Assembly (NCBI GenBank): GCA_022605955.1
Contig: JAKCOZ010000032.1
Coordinates: 2,418,001-2,482,000, forward strand
Reading direction: 5' to 3'
From: Rallus limicola
Lineage: Eukaryota; Chordata; Aves; Gruiformes; Rallidae
Length of the DNA: 64,000 bases
Position numbers and translations under genes: made by a program
Shown: positions 1-10,054 of the stretch, piece by piece
How positions within the stretch are numbered: the first letter of the stretch is position 1
How the letters are laid out: each line of letters begins with the position of its first letter
The notes under the pieces: model-generated
What the model saw: the letters and a program-made list of their open reading frames with translations, nothing else
The model's database searches: none
Told to the model about the DNA's origin: nothing

Positions 1-2582
1 CTCAGTCCTGCAGCCCTTAAAGCCAATCCAACAACACTCATTCTTTCCTAGAGGTCTCAGACCTTCTCTAGACACACTTCTAAGGTCCTCTCCAAAACCT
101 GCCCCCATTAACTAGTAAACCTCATCAATCCAAAGCTGTCAGCCCCTCTCAGCCTTTTTTTCCCACAAGTTTTTCTGTTGCTTTGGCAAAAGTCTCAACT
201 GCCAGTAAGGACCATATCTGAGAAGAGAGCTAAATTACATAGCTCTCAGAAGAAATCAGATTTTCCTTCAGTCAGTGCACCTCTCCTTGTTAGCTAGAAA
301 GGAGCCAGCAGGCCTAACCACAGACACTAGTTCGTGGGCTTTTTTTAAGAAAAAAAGCCTCCTCTAGCTCTTAAACCCTTATGGAAAGAAGCAATCAAAG
401 CTGCTCCTTAGCTTTTACTCCACAGGATTTTGGGGAAGAACTCAATTTACAGCCTGTCCCTAGGACATTGCTTCAGGGAGCAGCTGGAGCTCGATCCCGC
501 TGTTTAAATCTGTGACAAAAGCTGTCCTGAAAAGCTTCTCCTGCTTCTCAGCTCTTCCAAAGACACACTGTCTTGCATCACAGCTCTTGAGAATGACATG
601 CAGATCTCTGTGCCATAATTCATCTCAAGCCCTTGTGTTGGTGAGCAATCAGAAAGCTGATACCGATGTTTGCACTTTATCTTCTCGGGTGGACAGGAGA
701 TAAATCTAGTGTCCCTTCTCGGCTGGAGAGGGCATTGAGAGGACGTATGCTCCCATGGCTCAGACAGCAAAGGGCTGCAGGACCTCAGAACTGTGGGGAA
801 TTTGGACATACCAGCATTAGCATCACAATCAGCAGAGTGGCAACTCCAACCTTTTTTCCCCAAGTCATGTTTCTTCTAAGAAAAAGAAAATGCTCTACAT
901 TTAAGATACTGGGTATACTCAGCCTTTTTATACTGTCAGATGAACGCAAAAGGCGACCCCTTTCCCAAAGCAGGACTTCTTTCCTTTAAAGCCTCATCCA
1001 ACCTGAGCTCAAAGAACCATGCCTGCTCTGCTAGGTGCAGCATCTAGAGTGGACATCTGCAGAGGAGCCCCAGGGAGCTCTATGGGTGCTTGCAACCAGT
1101 GCAGTCCACGTAGGTACTGTGCATCACTGCTGAGAGGCTTTCACAAGATGCTTTGGCATGAGTGCCACTGCAATACCAACTGCATCTCTTACACTTTGGT
1201 AGCTAGTATCTTGTACATACAGCTCCAACGCTTCTGCTCCTAGAGAAAGAGCTCACATGGGGTGGGCTGAAGGGAGCAGAGGGATGGGACCCCAGCCCAT
1301 GGGATTGTGGAAGAGGGTGAGTGTGGAGGACCCCAAGAGGGAGGACCCAAATGGTGAAGGCTCTCAAACCCAACAGTGTAAACAGATCCAGATAACTCAA
1401 ATTAAGATGCGGTATTGAGTACACAGTGGAGCATCTCATCACTCTGTAGTACTCCATGAAGTTTCACTGGGTGCTTTTTTTCTTTTTTCAAAATGCATTG
1501 GGTATTCAAGAACTTTAACTTTCCCCAAGATGTTTTCCAGTGGCAGGAAAATGCTGATGCAACTGAGCAGCAAATTAAATTTAGAGCTGAAGTTGGAGCT
1601 TTTTGTGATCAAATAGTCTTTTCCCAAGGCTTCTAGCAGCATTCAGCATCCAATAAGTCGTCTGGACTGCAGGCTGGCCTCTGGCTGGGGCTTCTCTCCC
1701 AGCTTCACATGGGAAACACTGAAAGACACAGCATTTCCTGCAGAGCACTCTCATGGCAAGGGCAGTCCCTCTAGCCTGCACTGGATCCTTGGGGTACAGC
1801 TTAAACCAATGATTTTCTCTAGTTAAGACGCTGATTATTTTGCTCTGGAGAGCTCTACTGATCTGGGTTTGTATAGTTTTGGGTTTTTTGGGTGTTTGGG
1901 TTGTTTGTTTGTTTGTTTGTTTTCCACGATGGCATTGACTGTCTGAGTGTCTCATTGTAAGGAAATTTTAGGAGAAGGAGGAAAAAAAATATGCAGCTAT
2001 GGTAGTTTTTTAATGGTACTATTTCCAAACAAGAATCACAGAATCCCTAGGTTGGAGAAGGCCTTTGAGATCAAGTCCAACCATACCTGTCCTCTACTAA
2101 ACCATGAGTACGATGAGCACTTGCTCTGTCCATCTTTTAAATAAATCCAGGGTCAGTGACTCAGCTGCCTCCCTGTGAAGCATACTTGGCCTTCATCCTG
2201 GGAGGATGGGTTTCTCTGGTAGGCTCCCTGTGCCTAGCAATACTTGTCAAGGCAGGAAGGAAGTGGCAGGACCCACCTCACAACTTTAAATTCATGATTC
2301 CAGAGTTGTAAATTGGAAAATTTGGGCTTCAGGGAGGCCCTGGGGGTCTTCCACATCTTTTCTGATGACCTTACTTACATCTTGAACCAAAGTGTCTTGG
2401 ATGATTGGAGTAGAGGAGGGAGGCTATGGGAAGTCCACCTGGGATTCAGCAACAAGTTGTTGAAGGTAGAACTCCTTGTGCTTGCTGCCAGATGTTTCTA
2501 AAGGATTGAGGTTGTGGGATGAAGAGGAAATGTCTGTGCTTGTATGACTGTCCCCTCCTAAATCCCTCTCTTCTTTCTTCAG
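1..2582 (+). other. PRKG1: Last intron of PRKG1 (3-prime part)
   Basis: This stretch lies upstream of the recognised terminal PRKG1 exon and ends in a pyrimidine-rich tract followed by AG at 2581-2582, a good splice acceptor. I see no coding exon in it. It holds a short GTTT tandem run at about 1902-1921 and a degraded CR1 tail at about 2032-2180. The small open frames between 504 and 2643 have no recognisable protein features. The assignment as intron is inferred from the downstream exon. Confidence 0.85.
2032..2180 (-). mobile_element. CR1 LINE 3-prime fragment, degraded
   Basis: Read on the minus strand the fragment ends with the CR1 signature: a tail related to ATTCTGTG at the left edge (AATCACAGAATC on the + strand), then the conserved stretch reading GTTGGAGAAGGCCTTTGAGA and TCAAGTCCAACCAT. 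It is short and diverged, inside the last PRKG1 intron, with no coding capacity. The right boundary is approximate. Confidence 0.75.
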
Positions 2583-2681
2583 GTTGCATCTCCAACAGAC
2601 ACAAGCAATTTTGACAGCTTCCCGGAGGACAGTGATGAACCACCCCCTGATGACAACTCAGGATGGGACATAGATTTTTAA
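2583..2681 (+). CDS. PRKG1: cGMP-dependent protein kinase 1, terminal coding exon (partial gene)
   Basis: This exon encodes the last 32 residues and stop codon (TAA at 2679-2681) of PRKG1, the serine/threonine kinase that transduces nitric oxide/cGMP signals in smooth muscle, platelets and neurons. The peptide starts [13 protein letters not shown], continues through an acidic proline-containing segment and ends SGWDIDF, the conserved carboxyl terminus of this kinase family. NFDSF resembles the AGC-kinase tail motif that packs against the active site (FDDY in PKA); this role is inferred from the family. The acceptor at 2581-2582 follows a strong pyrimidine tract and leaves the frame in phase 0. 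All upstream exons lie outside the window. Gene identity is supported independently by DKK1 being the next gene downstream on the same strand, as in other vertebrates. Confidence 0.95.
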   Translation, partial: VASPTDTSNFDSFPEDSDEPPPDDNSGWDIDF

Positions 2682-5600
2682 TGCATTTCTCTTACCTGCT
2701 TCTGCCTTGCTGAAGACAGCTTCCTGGGACATGGCTGCCAGCGAAACCGAAAGAACTGGGGAGGATTAGTGCTCGGGGTCACCATGATGCCTTGATTGAT
2801 GCTGCTACAGTAACTACAGTGGCATTAGGACTTATTGCTTAGATGACAATAGTGCTCTTCATGTTTTACGTTCGAACTTAAAATAGAAGTTGACATGGTG
2901 GTCCTGACGCAAAGCCTTTCACCAGTAAAGAAATATGTTTTCTATCACTGCGACGATCTTGCTACGCTCTTAATTATACAAGTCGAGAGATAACGTAGTG
3001 TAAGATGCACTTAATTCTAGCTGCAAGGTACTGGCTTTATCGGTAGGATCAATAGTAATTTATTAAGTGCTGTAGCTAAATACAGTGCAGGATTTGGGCT
3101 ACTCCCACCCTCCCAAACTCTGTAGGTCTTCTACTGTGGGCCAGCGTAGGAGCGAAGGAGGACCACAATGATACCAGTCAAAGAGTTCATGTCAAAGCAG
3201 TGGTAAAACTTGTCCTTGTTCTTTCCGAGCAGTATTCTTGACGAGACTGAATGTTACCTTTCCTCTTTCTTTTGGAGAATTATTTTTAGCCTGGTAAAAC
3301 AAAAGCACAACTGCTTTCGATCCTGTTAAGGCAGATATGGGTCGCTTCTTTCATACGGCCGAGAACATACTGCAACATGACGTTTGGGTTGGGTTTGGCA
3401 GGGGTTTTTTTTAACTTTCCCTTGGTACAAACACATAACTGCATTTAAAAAAAAATAAATCATAAACTTAATCCCTTTTACCTATAAAATAGTGCTTAAA
3501 TAATGGTCCTCTAATAAAATGACAACCGCCCACTGGTTAATTAGCTGTTAAGCATAAAACTAAGCTTAGTTTTTACCTTTTCGGAACCCAAAGGGAAAAC
3601 ACAAGACCCGTAATGTACTTTATAGGTGCTATGTACATCCTTCATCTCTGAATATAAATTGAGTCAACCACCATTTCAGAAATATGTAGCAAGAGGCATC
3701 GTTCTCCATCACGCTCCTAGATGATTTTCCGTCTCCGTGTCTGCATCTCTTCCGTGTGTAGTACAAAGCCGGTTAAGAGTAAAAGGTGGTGCAGGACCAG
3801 TTTGTCGGCTCTGTCCATAATACTGCCCGCAGAAAACGCCCTCCTGCTGCCTCACCGAACAAAGGAGAGCCAGTGGAATTAAACGGAAAAGCCAATATCG
3901 GGTGTGTTCATGCAAGGTGTCCATGTCACCAGTGTCCCAAGGATCCCAGTGACTGCATTTAAGGCACAGGGGGTGGCTCTCACCAAGCGGGCTCGTATGA
4001 ATCAAAAGAGGTGGGGGAACAATATTATGTGTTTTTTCCCTCGCTTCCACCACTTTTCCTTTGCTGGGGTATGGCCTCTTCTGGTGTGTAGGACGGAACA
4101 GAGGAATCCTGGCCTGGCTGCCTGCTTTTTGGCATTTGCACGGGACTAAAAGCTGATCAGCTTTCAGTCTTGGTAATAGAGCCGACCCCCAAAATTTAGC
4201 AGATGCTGTTTCACCTCAGAGCTGTTGTATATGCTGGAAGTCGCAAGGCCCCATTTTTGATGAAAAGTCATTTACATTTACATGACTTCTGACCGCATAG
4301 AATGCAGAAAATACATGTTTTGACATTAAAAAAATGTTTTCCCAATGCTAGGTCCCAACTCCTTCTCTAGTGAAAGGAACTTCATATTAAAAAGATATTT
4401 TCTCCCCTTCTTTGACAGCACCAACAATGCTACTGTTTGCCAGCAAACTAGAGAGCTCACTCATCGCTACCCTTTCAAAACCCATCTGTGTGGCTGAATT
4501 CCCTTCCTAATCTTCCCAAAGGGTGAGGCGATGCCATCAGCACAGTAACTTCAGGTTATTTCCGCTGCTCATCAATCATGAAAACTTTGTTTGCCTTGAA
4601 AAACCATAGGGAAAAGGTGGCAGCTGCTTCTCCTGGGAATTTCCTCTCTGAGGGCAAATAGTCACTCACTTTGCAGCCTGCCTCTGAGGGATGGAGGATG
4701 CTGAAAGCCAACAGTGAATATGAGGGCTAAAATACTTGTTAGGCATCGCACCAAACAGGCTGCTGCTCGTAAGCCGAGCTCATTACTCGCTTCCCTCCCA
4801 CCCCATTTTTTCACGTGTCAGATGCAACAGCTCATTGCGTTGGGTGACTTTCTGTAGAAGAACACAGAGAGGGGTTTGTCCTAAAGAGCTGATGTTCAGT
4901 CCCTGAGATACAGTTGTCGGTCAAGGGGTTGCCAGGAGGATGGAGCAGCACAACGATTTTAGGCGGTGAGGGAGGGGGTTGGGGGGTAGCCGCCTGCAAA
5001 CATTACAGGAAGAAGGTTTTGAAGTGGGCTGATGAGTTATTTTTCTTTTTTCCTGGCCTTTTTTCCCTGTGCCAAGCATGGGAATTAACCCCTGCAGTGT
5101 GCAGCGTGCCGAGTAGAAGTTTCTATTGACACCAACCACCTCGCTCGACTTCCACCACCTTCCCTAAGCATATTTCAAACAACGTACTTAGCATATGTAT
5201 ATGATAAACGCCTTCATTTATAAGTAATATATTTGAGTTGCATTATATATATATATATTCACAGCAGCGGATTGCCTCTGTGTTTCCACTTACCGTCCTT
5301 TCTTCTTCATTTCCTTTTTATCATGTATGGGACAACGGCTTAATTACCCAAGGGGGAGTCAGCTCCCGTAATTAAAACGAGTGTATTCAGATCAGTGTCA
5401 TTAAGACACGGACAATCCGTAGCTTCTCACCGCGCTGCATTATCCATAGCAAACTCTTATTTATCAACAGGACCACAAGCGAGTATTGATGTAAATAGGT
5501 ATTTTCGTGTTGATATTTTGTGGTACACATATAACTTCTTTCTTTTAGAGTCCCATGGCGTTATTACTTCATTTTTCTTATTTGTAATGTAATGTTTTTA

Positions 5601-6790
5601 GCTCAAGGTAGACTTGAATTAATGTCATAATTGTCAGTATTATTAAACTTTATGTCAACTGTACTGTTAACTCATCTGTCCCCATAGTTTTAGAACATGA
5701 CTAGCTATCTGGCATTGTTGCAAGTGCCTTAAATCCATGGCATCCTATTAAAAAAAAAAAAAAGAAAAAAGAAAAAAAAATTTACAAATTTGGTGTTATG
5801 CTGCATGACAAAGACAAACACACCTCAAAATGTCGTCCTTTCTTAGCTTGCTGCGTTTTACAGTTCTTTCTGCTACCGATTTCTAAGCCTTTATTATATA
5901 ATATTGATGAACTACAGAAATGATGAAGTCGTTCTCTTATTTCTGTTCAATGTACCAGAGCTGTGTATCTGTTAATGAGATACAGAGTCATTTCTGTGAA
6001 ATGTATAAATGTTATGTGCGGGTCAAATTAATATATGACATCCTATCAGTCCGTAGACAGGTATTCCTGTTTTGCTAAGCTGTGCAGATTCAACCCATCG
6101 TGCCGTCCAGCGCCAACCTCCCCGTCTTACATGAACCCTGTTAGAAATCTCCCACCCGGAAAAAAAACACCAACATAAACCAAACCAACAAACGATGAGC
6201 GACTCGGTGTGCAACCCAACTCGTGGTTCTTTTTCGAGCTGAAACCCTGACGCGAAGGCGTAGCTTCGTTTGCACCACTCAACAAAACAGGATCCGTGCT
6301 TTTCCATCCCCCGCCCTTCCCTGTTCCGACTCCTTCTATATGCAACCCACTGCGGAGGCAAGCCCTGGGAAGCTGGAAGCTCCTCATCCTCCATAGCTCC
6401 CCGGCCGCATAAACCAGGCGTAACACTGAGACCTGGGAGGTTTCAGGGCTTTACTGTCAAACGGGAGAACACTCGTTTGGAGTTGCCCATCATCCCAGGT
6501 TCCAAAGTACGCTGTTTTTACACTGGTCCTTTATTTTGTACTCTTTATTTTCTCCAGTTTTCTTCTTACACGAAGGAGGTTTTTGTTTGTCGGAAAAATG
6601 TCGGTCATCTGCCCGCCGGTCGTCGGCTGGTTGCACTCTTTTTTGATGTAGATTTGAGAACTTTTCTTTTCTTTTTCCCATAAACTTTAACAGCTTTTGG
6701 TTTGCTCTGTATTTCCCCTGCAGCTGTAATTGCCGAGTGCCTGTTGTATACTTTATAGAGTTGAAATAAAAATAATTACTTTTGAACGGC
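2682..6790 (+). other. PRKG1: Probable PRKG1 3-prime UTR
   Basis: The stretch after the stop codon is AT-rich, lacks CR1 insertions and has no credible ORF, consistent with a long 3-prime UTR; mammalian PRKG1 transcripts also have a UTR of several kilobases. Candidate poly(A) signals AATAAA are at 3454-3459, 3513-3518 and 6765-6770; the last fits a full-length UTR of about 4.1 kb. It contains a Pumilio-type element TGTAAATA at 5490-5497, a TA dinucleotide run at about 5243-5259 and an A-rich tract at about 5750-5780. The 3-prime end is inferred from signals, not shown by transcripts. Confidence 0.6.
6765..6770 (+). terminator. PRKG1: Candidate distal poly(A) signal of PRKG1
   Basis: AATAAA sits in an A/T-rich context about 4.1 kb after the PRKG1 stop codon and is the last such hexamer before the DKK1 CpG island. 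Earlier AATAAA copies at 3454 and 3513 could give shorter transcripts. Confidence 0.5.
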
Positions 6791-7466
6791 GCGTCGATGT
6801 CTTTCTTCCACTGCAGAAGCCAGGTTCGGGGAGAGAGCTTCTGTATTGCAATTAGATGGGATTTCTTTATTCTCCTGTATAATGATAACACAGTAAGAGA
6901 TAACTGATCTTGATTGCTGCCAGTGTGAGTGAGTCCAGGGCGTGCAGCAAGGAAGGGTGACTGCACACGCCACCCATGTCAAAATGAAAATGCGATGGTA
7001 GTGTCCTTGTCATCACCGTCCCTTGCGGTTAATGCCGAGAGGCGGTGACATGGAGGCACAGCAGAGCCATTGGGGTGTCATGGGATGATGCCCACACTCT
7101 TGCAGTATTTGGGATGTTGAGCTCAATTTAAACCGGTCCCAGTCAGAAAACTTGGCCGCCATGTGACACAACTCTGTGAGGTCAAGGTTGAGGATGTCCC
7201 ACAGCACGAAGTGGGTGGGGAGAGGAATAAAAACGGGGGGTGGGGGGAGGTGATAAAGGGAGCATGAAAACGTCCTCCCAGGAGCGAAATAAATGCGTCA
7301 ACTCCCAAAGCAGGAGCCAGAAGACATTGCGAAATGACACCGCGGGATGCAGCAGTCTCAGACACAAGTTAACGCAATGAAGAGCCCAGGGTGACGTGGC
7401 CCTCACCTGAAACTCCAAGGGGAATACAGGGATTTCGGGGTGAGGTGTGGCCCTCGTTTGCTCAGG

Positions 7467-7476
7467 CTAAAAATAG
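7467..7476 (+). promoter_or_regulatory. MEF2-type site upstream of DKK1
   Basis: CTAAAAATAG is a perfect match to the MEF2 consensus. It lies at the upstream edge of the CpG island, about 1.3 kb before the predicted DKK1 start. Function is unproven. Confidence 0.35.
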
Positions 7477-7520
7477 CAAGACCCTGCTCTGCCGACTGCG
7501 CGTGGGGATGCCCGCCGGCC

Positions 7521-7531
7521 GCTGACTCAGC
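7521..7531. promoter_or_regulatory. AP-1 / Maf recognition-type dyad
   Basis: GCTGACTCAGC is the dyad core of a T-MARE and contains the AP-1 heptamer TGACTCA. It lies about 1.25 kb upstream of the predicted DKK1 start. Binding is inferred from the motif only. Confidence 0.35.
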
Positions 7532-7999
7532 GTCACCCCTTCCGCCAGCACCTGCCTTAGCTGCGCGACAAAACTTCCCCAGCCAACTATTAGCCCAGCT
7601 TGAGCCCCTCGGGCCTGAAACACCTGATAGCAGAGCAGGGGCTCCTATTATGGATTTGTGGGGGGCTGGCGGAGGGGGGGGGAGGAATGGGGCAGGCTTT
7701 CTGCCTGCGCTATCGTGCGAACCCCACCTCTAAAAGCGAGTAGGAGTGTGCGGCAGTCAGCATGGGAAAACACGTTAGTTAATTGCGGGGGGGGGGGGTC
7801 TTGCTGCCGCACTTGCGTAACGAGAGAATTAATTGGGGCTTTGCTGGCACAACGTGGCGGGGGCGACGACAGGGGGCAGCGGGGGCGGCGATGCGCCGGC
7901 GCGGCCGCCAGGGGGCGCCGTGGTGCCGGCCGCGCCGCGCCGCTCGGGGGGGCTTCGGGGCGCCGGGGCGGGGAGGGGGGGGGGCTAAGAGGGGGCCAC

Positions 8000-8025
8000 C
8001 CCTTTGATCTCCCTGCATCAAAGGG
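8000..8025. promoter_or_regulatory. DKK1: Inverted pair of TCF/LEF sites upstream of DKK1
   Basis: CCCTTTGAT (8000-8008) and ATCAAAGGG (8017-8025) are perfect reverse complements separated by 8 bases. Each contains the TCF/LEF consensus CTTTGAT/ATCAAAG. They lie about 0.75 kb upstream of the predicted start. DKK1 is a known direct target of beta-catenin/TCF in vertebrates, so these are good candidates for the feedback response element; activity has not been shown here. Confidence 0.6.
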
Positions 8026-8674
8026 CCGCTCCCCCCCACCCAGTGTTGCCGCCTCCCCATCCCGACGGACGCGCAGCCCGGGCTGGGGTCAGGCGAGTGC
8101 GCGGCAGGAGCGGGCAGGGGACGACGGGGGGACACCGCTGGGGGTGGGGGCCGAGACTCAGCCCAACCCCCGTGTCCCGTCCCCACACAAACACAGCCCG
8201 GGCTGGGGGGTGCGGAGCGGCCCCCTCCCTTCCTGCAAAGCTGCGCTGGCGCCAGGAAAGGCGCGGGGGGAGGGGGGGAGCGCAGACATATAGGAGACCA
8301 AAGGACCGACTCTGCCAGGGGCGGGGGGGGGGGGGGGATCTCAGTACCCCACCGCGGCTCCAAGCCCAACCGGAGGGTTGGAGGAGTTGAATGGGGTGAT
8401 CCCCCAACTCCTTTCCTCGCCCCCCCCCCCCCCCCCCCCCGCCTCAACCCCGGTCGGGAGAGGCGGCGCGCCCGGCTGGAGACAGCGGCGGCGTCGGGGC
8501 GTGCGGAGCATCTGGCCGGGGACCGGGCGGGGAAGGAGGGGGGGATGTCGGGGTGGGGGGTGCGTCTGCCGTCGCCGTTGCGAAACCCCCTCCCGGGCGG
8601 GCGGCCAATGACGGAGCCCTCGGGGCGGGGTGGGGGTGGTTTTGGGGGCTCATCGGCACAACCCCCCGGGGGCC

Positions 8675-8681
8675 CTTTGAA
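8675..8681 (+). promoter_or_regulatory. DKK1: Promoter-proximal TCF/LEF-type site
   Basis: CTTTGAA (WWCAAAG on the opposite strand) lies about 60 bases upstream of the DKK1 TATA box, in otherwise GC-rich sequence where such a motif is less expected. It is a candidate Wnt response site. Confidence 0.4.
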
Positions 8682-8739
8682 ATCCCATCCGTCTTGCCCT
8701 CCTCCCCGAGGGGGCGGGAGCAGTGGCAGCCCCCGGGGG

Positions 8740-8746
8740 TATAAAG
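8740..8746 (+). promoter_or_regulatory. DKK1: TATA box of DKK1
   Basis: TATAAAG is embedded in GC-rich sequence with a GC box (GGGGGCGGGAG, about 8709-8719) just upstream. Transcription should start about 25-30 bases downstream, near 8770. This gives a 5-prime UTR of roughly 85 bases, with no ATG between there and the DKK1 start codon at 8854. Confidence 0.75.
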
Positions 8747-8853
8747 GCAGCGGCGGGCAGGGCAGGTAGCTGCTGCACGGAGGCCGCGGGAGCGGCTACG
8801 TACACGGGAGGGACACGACCGGGGACGAGGGGCCGGGAGGGGACGGGACGAGG

Positions 8854-9045
8854 ATGCGGGGGCTGGTGACGCTACTGGCGGCGCTGAGCTGCGCGGCCCC
8901 GGCGGGGCGGGCGGCGGCGCCCGGAGGCGCCCTCAGCTCCAACGCCATCAAGGGACCCCCCCCGGGGGGGGCGGCCGAAGCCAGCGCCGCCCCCGCCGCC
9001 CCCTTCGACGGCAGCAACAAGCCGCCGCCGGCCGCCACCCGACAG
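8854..9045 (+). CDS. DKK1: DKK1 exon 1: signal peptide and NAIK motif
   Basis: The exon encodes 64 residues. Residues 1 to about 20 form a hydrophobic signal peptide starting [16 protein letters not shown] follows at residues 29-33; the NAIK motif of DKK1 binds the first propeller of LRP6. The rest is a low-complexity Ala/Pro/Gly segment. A C8-G8 homopolymer junction at 8956-8971 codes for the GPPPGG part. The donor is CAG/GTAGGA at 9045/9046. Confidence 0.95.
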
Positions 9046-10054
9046 GTAGGAACGGGGATGCTCCAGGGATGGAGGACGGGGGGGAAGCGGAGGGAGAGGA
9101 GGGGACGAGAGTACACAGGAGATGGAGGACGTAGGGAGACACCCCGAGGATGGAGTGGGACAGTGGGACACCCCGGGGATGGAGGGGGACACACACACCG
9201 GGAATTGGAGAGCTGGCGGCCCCACTGACCCCCCCTCCCGGCTCCTCTCTGCCACCCCCCAGCCTTTCCCCTGCGCTGAGGACGAAGACTGCGGTCCTGA
9301 GGAATTTTGCGGGGGGGCGGCCCGGGTCGGGGGCGCCCCGCTCTGCCTCGCCTGCCGGAGACGCCGCAAGCGCTGCCTGCGCGACGCCATGTGCTGCCCC
9401 GGCACGACCTGCAGCAACGGTGAGGGGCGGCCGGGCTGGGGACGGGGTGGGGGGAAGGGACGACGACACCCTGAGGCTGCCCGCGGAAGGGGTGTCAGGG
9501 TCCCACCCGTGGCTGACAGCCGCTCCGCTGCGTCCCGCAGGGCTCTGCACCCCCACGGAGCCTCCCCACGGAGCCACCGAGCTGGACGAGGTTGGCGCTG
9601 AGGTTCTGCCCCGACGGACGCCGGCTCCCGCCTGGCTCCCCACTACCAAAGGTAAGGAGATCGCTCGTGCCCCCTCCCACCCTCATCCCTCGCTTCTCCT
9701 GGGATGCCCACCCTGCCCTGCTGCCCCCTTGTGCCCACCTTTACCCCATCGTTCCCAGTGGGAGCATCCCGGGCTGAGCACACCCCGCACTGTCCCCACA
9801 CAGGCGAGGAGGGGGACTTCTGCCTGCGCTCATCGGACTGCGCGGCCGGGCTGTGCTGCGCCCGTCACTTCTGGTCCAAAATCTGCAAGCCGGTGCTGCG
9901 GGAAGGGCAAGTGTGTACCCGGCACCGTCGGAAAGGCACCCACGGCTTGGAAATCTTCCAGCGGTGCCAGTGCGCCGAGGGGCTGTCGTGCCGCCTCCAG
10001 CGAGAACACGGTCCCTCCGACACGTCCCGCCTGCACACCTGCCAACGGCACTGA
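8854..10054 (+). CDS. DKK1: Dickkopf-1, secreted Wnt antagonist (four exons)
   Basis: The coding sequence is the join of 8854-9045, 9263-9419, 9541-9651 and 9804-10054 (711 bases, 236 aa plus stop). All introns have GT-AG ends and are tiny (217, 121 and 152 bases); exon phases are 0, 1, 1. DKK1 binds LRP5/6 on the cell surface and blocks canonical Wnt signalling. The protein shows a signal peptide, the SNAIK motif, a first cysteine-rich domain with 10 cysteines, a short linker, and a second cysteine-rich domain with 10 cysteines ending [21 protein letters not shown] and the basic HRRKG stretch belong to the LRP6-binding domain. At 236 aa it is shorter than human DKK1 (266 aa), mostly in N-terminal and linker regions. 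The ATG has A at -3 and no competing upstream ATG in the predicted 5-prime UTR. Identity is reinforced by PRKG1 immediately upstream. No N-X-S/T sequon remains. Confidence 0.97.
9263..9419 (+). CDS. DKK1: DKK1 exon 2: first cysteine-rich domain
   Basis: The exon encodes 52 residues plus one base. It begins [16 protein letters not shown] and contains [10 protein letters not shown] and MCCPGTTC, giving nine of the ten CRD1 cysteines; the tenth (GLC) comes from exon 3. Acceptor AG is at 9261-9262 and the donor GT at 9420-9421. Confidence 0.95.
9541..9651 (+). CDS. DKK1: DKK1 exon 3: end of CRD1 and inter-domain linker
   Basis: The exon completes CRD1 with GLC and encodes a linker that is acidic and proline-rich (for example [14 protein letters not shown]). 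This linker is shorter and more GC-coded than the mammalian one. The acceptor AG is at 9539-9540 and the donor GT at 9652-9653, with a split glycine codon at each end. Confidence 0.93.
9804..10054 (+). CDS. DKK1: DKK1 exon 4: second cysteine-rich domain and stop
   Basis: The exon encodes the colipase-fold CRD2, the part of DKK1 sufficient to bind the third and fourth propellers of LRP6. Visible landmarks are [47 protein letters not shown] and the final RLHTCQRH; ten cysteines are present. Before the terminus the sequence reads PSDTSRL, so the glycosylation sequon present in human DKK1 at this place is absent. TGA is at 10052-10054. Confidence 0.96.

Noticed and set aside
3454..3518. Two AATAAA hexamers as the main PRKG1 transcript end
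   Set aside because: They are possible alternative ends, but the sequence beyond stays UTR-like and repeat-free to 6770, and mammalian PRKG1 has a long UTR. Not excluded, just not preferred.
7658..8447. Long open frames on both strands upstream of DKK1 (up to about 220 codons)
   Set aside because: They lie in extreme GC sequence with long G and C runs and read as low-complexity Gly/Arg/Pro; stop codons are simply rare here. They overlap each other and have no domain or splice support.
8872..9649. Antisense open frames across DKK1 (181 and 233 codons)
   Set aside because: These are shadows of GC-rich DKK1 exons and introns, without recognisable domains.
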